The notes under the pieces: model-generated
What the model was told of the DNA's origin: nothing
The model's database searches: none
Seen by the model: only the letters and a program-made list of their open reading frames with translations
Assembly: GCA_964651495.1 (NCBI GenBank)
Contig: CAZYWP010000128.1
Location: 1 to 8,902, forward strand
Source: CAZNVB01 sp964651495
GTDB lineage: Bacteria > Acidobacteriota > Aminicenantia > Aminicenantales > UBA8522
DNA: 8,902 nt
Direction: 5' to 3'
Shown: positions 4,786 to 8,902 of the stretch, one piece after another
Numbering within the stretch: the stretch's first letter is position 1
Layout of the letters: each line of letters starts with the position of its first letter
Position numbers and translations under genes: made by a program

Positions 4786-5553
4786 ATGGTGACTTTTCCG
4801 ATCATCATCATCGGTTTCATCGTTCTCTATCTGCTCAACTCGATCAAGATATTGAGAGAATACGAGAGGGGCGTTATTTTCCGGCTCGGCCGGGTCCTTG
4901 CCGCGCCGAAAGGACCGGGTTTGATCTTTGTCTTTTCGCCGATCGACCGGATGATCAGGGTCAGCCTAAGGCTCGTGACCCTGGATATCCCCCCCCAAGA
5001 TGTCATCACCAAAGACAATGTCTCGGTCAAGGTCAATGCCGTCATCTACTTTCGCGTCATGGACCCTCTCAAGGCCATCATCGAAGTCCAGGATTATCTG
5101 TATGCCACTTCGCAGCTTTCCCAGACCACTCTGCGCAGCGTGCTCGGCGAAGTGGAACTCGACGAGCTTCTCTCCGAGAGAGAAAAGCTCAACCTCCAGC
5201 TGCAGGAGATTCTGGACAAACACACCGACCCTTGGGGGATCAAAGTCCAGCTGGTGGAAACGAAGCACGTTGACCTGCCCGAAACGATGGTCCGGACCAT
5301 CGCCAGGCAGGCGGAGGCCGAGAGAGAGAGACGGGCCAAGGTCATTCACGCCGACGGCGAGTTCCAAGCCGCGTCCAAGCTCACGGATGCCGCGGACATC
5401 ATTTCCCGGAACCCCCAGACCCTCCAGTTGCGTTTTCTCCAGACTATGACCGAAATTGCCACTGAGAAGAACTCGACCATCGTCTTCCCTCTGCCCATCG
5501 AGCTCCTGAAAGCGTTCAGCTTCGATAGAACGCACACGGAAACATTACGATGA
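4786..5553 (+). CDS. Slipin (stomatin-like SPFH/band 7 membrane protein)
   Basis: A 255-residue bacterial stomatin homologue that should oligomerise at the cytoplasmic membrane and organise membrane proteins or lipids. It has one N-terminal membrane segment (about 3-19), then E25-Y-E-R-G-V-I-F-R-L-G-R36 and G-P-G-L at 43-46, both typical of slipins. The SPFH domain (about 26-175) includes P69-P-Q-D-V-I-T-K and D-N-V-S-V-K-V-N-A-V (77-86), and a charged helical region follows (about 175-205). The hydrophobic stretch S230-T-I-V-F-P-L-P-I-E-L-L241 corresponds to the segment cut by the NfeD protease in the archaeal pair PH1510/PH1511. The ATG has AAAGGAGGT at 4773-4781, the best ribosome site in the window, suggesting more protein than the upstream protease. 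Its TGA overlaps the next gene's ATG by four bases (ATGA, 5550-5553). Confidence 0.93.
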   Translation: MVTFPIIIIGFIVLYLLNSIKILREYERGVIFRLGRVLAAPKGPGLIFVFSPIDRMIRVSLRLVTLDIPPQDVITKDNVSVKVNAVIYFRVMDPLKAIIEVQDYLYATSQLSQTTLRSVLGEVELDELLSEREKLNLQLQEILDKHTDPWGIKVQLVETKHVDLPETMVRTIARQAEAERERRAKVIHADGEFQAASKLTDAADIISRNPQTLQLRFLQTMTEIATEKNSTIVFPLPIELLKAFSFDRTHTETLR

Positions 5554-6185
5554 AGAACAGGGAATTTAGGGAACTCCAGGTCTCCAGCACCCAGCTGGCA
5601 ATTATCTTTCTGGGCATTCTGCTCATCGGCGTGGTCATCTTTCTCCTCGGAGTCTCCGTCGGGAAGAAACAGGCCCAGGTCGCGGAGAAGGCCAATGTCA
5701 TCGCCCAGAAGCAGCCGGAGCAGGTCAAAGAGAAGTTCTCCCTCCCCGATATCCGTCCGGGGCAGGAGCCGATAAAAGAAGCAAGGAAGGAAGAGCCTGC
5801 AGTCAAAAAAGAGGAGCCTGTCGTCCAGAAGGAAGAGACGGCAGCGCCCCGGGAAAGCCTGGCCGATAAACCCAAACCCCAAATCCCGGTGGCAGAGCCG
5901 AAGCCCGAGCCTGCCAGAGCGACCGTGGCCGTGCCTCAGAAAAGCAACCTTTATTACGTCCAGGTGGGCGCTCTGGCCGAAAAGCCGGCCGCTCTGAGTG
6001 CGGCCGAGAGGTTCAGGAAGCTCGGCTATGATGTCGTCGTCCTCGACCCCATGCCCTCGGATAAAACGGCCGTCTTCCGGGTTCGCGTCGGCGGGTTCGC
6101 CACAAGGGAAGAGGCCGACTCGGCGAAATCCAGGCTGGCCTCTGCGGCGGGCCGAAAAGTCGATTATTTTATCGTCCGCGACTGA
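5550..6185 (+). CDS. SPOR-domain protein with single membrane anchor
   Basis: A 211-residue protein with a short cytoplasmic N-terminus, one membrane helix (about 15-37) and a Pro/Glu/Lys-rich linker (about 55-130) containing repeated K-E-E-P-type units. A C-terminal SPOR domain follows (about 134-210), shown by Y135-Y-V-Q-V-G-A-L142 and the second half V175-F-R-V-R-V-G-G-F183. SPOR domains bind glycan strands of peptidoglycan lacking stem peptides, usually at division sites, so this is probably a periplasm-facing envelope or division protein like FtsN or DedD; its exact role is not shown. It lacks FtsN's diagnostic N-terminal features as far as I can see, so I give no symbol. The ATGA overlap with the slipin gene and lack of a strong ribosome site suggest translational coupling. 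lnt begins 13 bases after the stop. Confidence 0.88.
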   Translation: MKNREFRELQVSSTQLAIIFLGILLIGVVIFLLGVSVGKKQAQVAEKANVIAQKQPEQVKEKFSLPDIRPGQEPIKEARKEEPAVKKEEPVVQKEETAAPRESLADKPKPQIPVAEPKPEPARATVAVPQKSNLYYVQVGALAEKPAALSAAERFRKLGYDVVVLDPMPSDKTAVFRVRVGGFATREEADSAKSRLASAAGRKVDYFIVRD

Positions 6186-6198
6186 GGCCCGAGGGGCG

Positions 6199-7710
6199 AT
6201 GTCCCTTTTTCTGGCTGTCCTGAGCGGTGCCCTGACGGCCCTGAGCTTTCCCAAATTCGACCTTTTTTTCCTGGCCTGGGTCTCGCTCCTCCCCCTTCTC
6301 TTCGCGCTTCGAAAAAAGAGTCCCCGCCGGTGCTTCGGACTGGGGTTTGCCGGGGGCTTCGCTTATTACGCCATCCTGCTTTACTGGATTCCCTATGTTC
6401 CCGCCCATTATGGCAGCCTGCCGATGGGGCTGAGCGTTTTTATCTACCTGATTCTCGTTGCCTTCATGGCCCTTTCCTGGGCCTTATTCGCCTTCCTTTT
6501 CGCCAGGATCCGGACAGCTTTCCCCCGCAGCGCGCTCCTCCTGGCGCCCTTTCTCTGGATCTCTTGGGAATATATTTATACCTATCTATTCACCGGATTT
6601 CCCTGGGGTTTGCTGGGCTACAGCCAAGTCCGCAACCTGGCCTTTTTGCAGCTGGCCTCGCTCGCCGGAGTCTACGGCCTGACCTTTGTCCTCTTGCTCT
6701 TCCAGTGCCTCTTCGTCCTCTCCATCAGCACCCGCCGGAGACCTCCTTTTTTCTTCGCTCTTGGGCTGGTGGCGCTGATCCATTCGGCCGGTTTGTTCAT
6801 GCTCAACACTCCTTCCCGGACGGAAGATTCCTTCCGGGCGGCAGTCCTTCAGGGCAACGTCTCCTCCGATATCTATTGGGACCGTATTCCCGTCGAAGAT
6901 ATTAACGGCCTCTTCAACCGGCACCTCGACCTTTCCCGCCGCGCCTCGATCGATGGGGCTGGGCTCATCATTTGGCCCGAATTTTCGGTTCCTCTCTGCT
7001 TCAGCTGCAACGAACCGCTCTACCGTTCCTTTAAGGAGTCCCTCTATCGGTTCGTCCAGGAGTCGGGCCGGACCCTCCTTCTCGGCACCAACGAGAGAAC
7101 GAGCGAAGGAGGAGAACTCCGCTATCACAATTCGGCCACCTGCCTGCATCCCGACCTTTCCACGAGCCAGTATTACAAAATGCACCTGGTCCCGTTCGGC
7201 GAATACACGCCCTATAAAAAAATCTTTTCCTTTATCGAAAGCGTGACTCATGCCATCGGCGACGTCACGCCCGGAAAGGCGCCTGTTCTGCATTCATTCC
7301 AGGGGCACCCGTTCGGCTCGCCGATCTGTTATGAGATCATCTTCCCCCGCCTGGTGCGGAAGTTCGTCCGTCAAGGGGCCGATTTTCTGGTTACCATCAC
7401 CAATGACGGCTGGTATGGAACGAGCCCCGCGCCCCACCAGCATTTTTTGATCGCCGTCTTCCGGGCCGTCGAAAACAGACGGTTCCTGCTGCGGGCCGCG
7501 ACCACGGGGATCAGCGGCCTCATCGACCCCTGCGGCCGCGTCCTCGCCCGGTCCGAGCTGATGACCCAAACCTTCCTGACCGGGGAGGTCCGCCCGGAGA
7601 GCTCGTTGTCATTTTACACCCGTTATGGCGACATCCTTCCCGTCCTCGGCTTGACTTTGAGCGGGCTCTTCTTTATTCTGGCCCTGGGAAAAAAGAGCGA
7701 TGAAGGATAA
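6199..7710 (+). CDS. lnt: Apolipoprotein N-acyltransferase
   Basis: Transfers an acyl chain from phospholipid to the N-terminal cysteine amine of lipoproteins, the last maturation step in the inner membrane of diderm bacteria. At 503 residues it matches the family. About six membrane segments fill 1-205, including W-G-L-L-G-Y (136-141). A nitrilase-like catalytic domain (about 212-465) and a final C-terminal membrane helix (about 478-497) follow. The triad known from E. coli Lnt is present: E261 in I-I-W-P-E-F, K327 in Y-Y-K-M-H-L-V-P-F-G-E, and C377 in S-P-I-C-Y-E. N402-D-G-W-Y-G407 and the H-x-x-x-A-x-x-R-A-x-E-x-R region (413-427) are also conserved. The ATG at 6199 is chosen because the membrane domain begins there and GAGGGG lies just upstream. 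The open frame extends back to 5998 only as antisense-free overlap with the SPOR gene. Its end overlaps prfB by 11 bases. Confidence 0.96.
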   Translation: MSLFLAVLSGALTALSFPKFDLFFLAWVSLLPLLFALRKKSPRRCFGLGFAGGFAYYAILLYWIPYVPAHYGSLPMGLSVFIYLILVAFMALSWALFAFLFARIRTAFPRSALLLAPFLWISWEYIYTYLFTGFPWGLLGYSQVRNLAFLQLASLAGVYGLTFVLLLFQCLFVLSISTRRRPPFFFALGLVALIHSAGLFMLNTPSRTEDSFRAAVLQGNVSSDIYWDRIPVEDINGLFNRHLDLSRRASIDGAGLIIWPEFSVPLCFSCNEPLYRSFKESLYRFVQESGRTLLLGTNERTSEGGELRYHNSATCLHPDLSTSQYYKMHLVPFGEYTPYKKIFSFIESVTHAIGDVTPGKAPVLHSFQGHPFGSPICYEIIFPRLVRKFVRQGADFLVTITNDGWYGTSPAPHQHFLIAVFRAVENRRFLLRAATTGISGLIDPCGRVLARSELMTQTFLTGEVRPESSLSFYTRYGDILPVLGLTLSGLFFILALGKKSDEG

Positions 7711-8831
7711 AGTTCCCTCCTCCGCCGTGCGGTCCTCCGATCTCCAGGCCAGGATCAAGGACCACTCTCTCAAATTCGAAGACATCCGAGGTTTTCTTTG
7801 ACCTAGAAAATAAGGAGTCCGAGCTCGCTTCCCTCACCCGGGAGCTCTCCCATCCCGAGACCTGGCAGGACCAGAAAAAATCTCAAGCCCTGCAACAGAA
7901 GAAAAAAAAGCTGGAGCGTGATCTCCAGTCTTTCCGCCGCCTGGCGGAAAAAAAGGAAGAGGTCGAAGTCCTCTCCGAGCTGGCGGCGGAAGGCGAAAAC
8001 GTGGCCGAAGACCTCAGCCGGGCGGTGACCGCGCTCGGTGAAATGCTCTCCGAGGCCGAGCTGCGGACTTTGTTCTACGATGAGGATGACGGCCGCAACG
8101 CCATCCTGACGATCCACCCGGGGGCCGGCGGCACCGAATCCCAGGACTGGGCTCAGATGCTCCTGCGGATGTACTTGCGCTATGCCGAGCGCAAGGGATA
8201 CGCCTCGGAAATCCTCGATTTCCTTCCCGGGGAAGAGGCCGGCGTCAAGAGCGTCACCGTCCGCGTCGAAGGGGATTATGCCTTCGGCCATCTGAGCCAA
8301 GAATCGGGAGTCCATCGTCTCGTCCGCATCTCGCCTTTCGACGCCAACAAAAGGCGCCATACGTCGTTTGCCGCGGTTTTTGTTTTTCCCGAAGTCGAGG
8401 ACGACATCGAGATCGATATCAACCCCGAGGATCTGCGCATCGATACCTACCGTTCGTCCGGCCGGGGCGGCCAGCATGTCAACGTCACCGATTCGGCCGT
8501 CCGCATCACCCACCTTGCCTCGGGGATTGTCGTTCAGTGCCAGAGCGAGAGGTCGCAGCATAAGAACAAGGCGGCGGCCATGAAAGTCCTCAAGGCCCGC
8601 CTGTACGAGCGGGAAAAGAAAAAACAGCTCGAGAAATTTGAAAAAATGGAGGAGACCAAATCGGATATCGCCTGGGGAAACCAGATCCGTTCCTATGTTC
8701 TCCATCCCTATCGTTTGATCAAGGACCTAAGGACCAGGGTCGAGACGGGAGATGTGGATAAAATCCTCGACGGCGAGCTCGACGAGTTCATCGAGGCGAG
8801 CCTGGTGCAGAGAAAAAAAGGCCTGCCTTAG
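7700..8831 (+). CDS. prfB: Peptide chain release factor 2, with programmed +1 frameshift
   Basis: RF2 recognises UGA and UAA stop codons and triggers peptide release. The zero frame gives 33 residues (ATG at 7700) ending ...D-I-R-G-F-L, then an in-frame TGA at 7799-7801. A +1 shift skips T7799 and continues with D-L-E-N-K (codon GAC at 7800-7802) to the TAG at 8829-8831, giving 376 residues against 365 in E. coli. The stop-codon-reading tripeptide S211-P-F213 and the catalytic G256-G-Q258 are both present in the +1 frame, as is G-A-G-G-T-E-S-Q-D-W (141-150). The split is a regulatory device, not damage. The start overlaps the lnt end by 11 bases and has AAGAG at 7692-7696; GTG at 7727 is a less likely alternative. 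No paired prfA gene is in view. Confidence 0.95.
7788..7802 (+). promoter_or_regulatory. prfB: RF2 autoregulatory +1 frameshift site
   Basis: GAGGT (7788-7792) acts as an internal Shine-Dalgarno-like stimulator, three bases before the slippery CTT (7796-7798). The in-frame TGA (7799-7801) and a following C (7802) complete the classical CTT-TGA-C arrangement. When RF2 is scarce the ribosome pauses at TGA, slips one base forward and makes full-length RF2; when RF2 is plentiful it terminates after 33 residues. The spacing matches that in E. coli prfB, although the stimulator (GAGG) is weaker than E. coli's AGGGGG. Confidence 0.93.
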
Positions 8832-8902
8832 GCCAGTTCCGGGTTGAGCTCCCTTGAATTCTTCCGTCAATCCAGGTAATATTTTTCTTTAAGACATATC
8901 TC

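Noticed and set aside
4623..5273. Plus-strand open frame of 216 codons bridging nfeD and the slipin gene
   Set aside because: Out of frame with both well-supported genes. Its translation is a low-complexity Arg/Gly/Pro/Gln-rich sequence, and it would ignore the strong ribosome site at 4773-4781.
5998..6198. Upstream extension of lnt
   Set aside because: Would overlap the SPOR domain coding region by about 190 bases and add an Arg/Ser-rich sequence before the first membrane helix. The ATG at 6199 fits family length.
5346..6254. Minus-strand open frame of about 300 codons
   Set aside because: Antisense to the end of the slipin gene and all of the SPOR gene. Its composition mirrors the repetitive linker, and there is no promoter or ribosome site.
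7803..8705. Long minus-strand open frame of about 300 codons
   Set aside because: Lies wholly antisense to prfB, whose SPF and GGQ motifs are unmistakable. The antisense translation has no recognisable domain and reflects GC-rich codon usage.

Overview
The window looks like a chromosomal housekeeping segment from a Gram-negative (diderm) bacterium. It is moderately GC-rich, with compact operons, and it carries lnt, which points to lipoproteins in an outer-membrane envelope. I cannot fix the phylum from sequence alone. The mix (SPOR protein with a single N-terminal membrane anchor, divergent HU/IHF protein, PilZ-like paralogues, non-ATG starts) would suit an Acidobacteriota- or Aminicenantes-like lineage, but that is a weak guess. 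I see no mobile element, phage gene, CRISPR array, tRNA or rRNA.

Left part (1-2339), signalling-type genes. A minus-strand promoter at 25-53 fires out of the left edge. Next come two small PilZ-like proteins (172-531, 547-1026), then a promoter surrounded by inverted repeats (1135-1192). This drives a LuxR/NarL-type regulator whose receiver domain has lost its phosphorylation residues (1231-1917), followed by a third PilZ protein (1944-2339). The third copy keeps the c-di-GMP-binding motifs. The first two have lost them stepwise but are clearly paralogues.

Middle part (2402-3441). coaE (dephospho-CoA kinase) runs convergently into a minus-strand HU/IHF-family gene, and a bidirectional terminator overlaps both gene ends. 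The HU gene and the next operon are divergent. Their two -35 boxes lie back to back as a perfect dyad.

Right part (3442-8831), one tight plus-strand gene row: a long-form NfeD membrane serine protease, a stomatin-like slipin (its known operon partner), a SPOR-domain anchor protein, lnt and prfB. Genes from the slipin onward overlap or lie a few bases apart. prfB (RF2) is split between two reading frames by the classical autoregulatory +1 frameshift at CTT TGA C (7796-7802). A plain ORF search therefore misses its first 100 residues. The row combines envelope quality control, peptidoglycan binding, lipoprotein acylation and translation termination. The last 71 bases (8832-8902) show no gene or clear terminator.

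I found no wholly new system. The most unusual parts are the degenerate PilZ/pseudo-receiver cluster, its dyad-rich promoter, the HU protein lacking its intercalating proline, and the apparently leaderless nfeD start.
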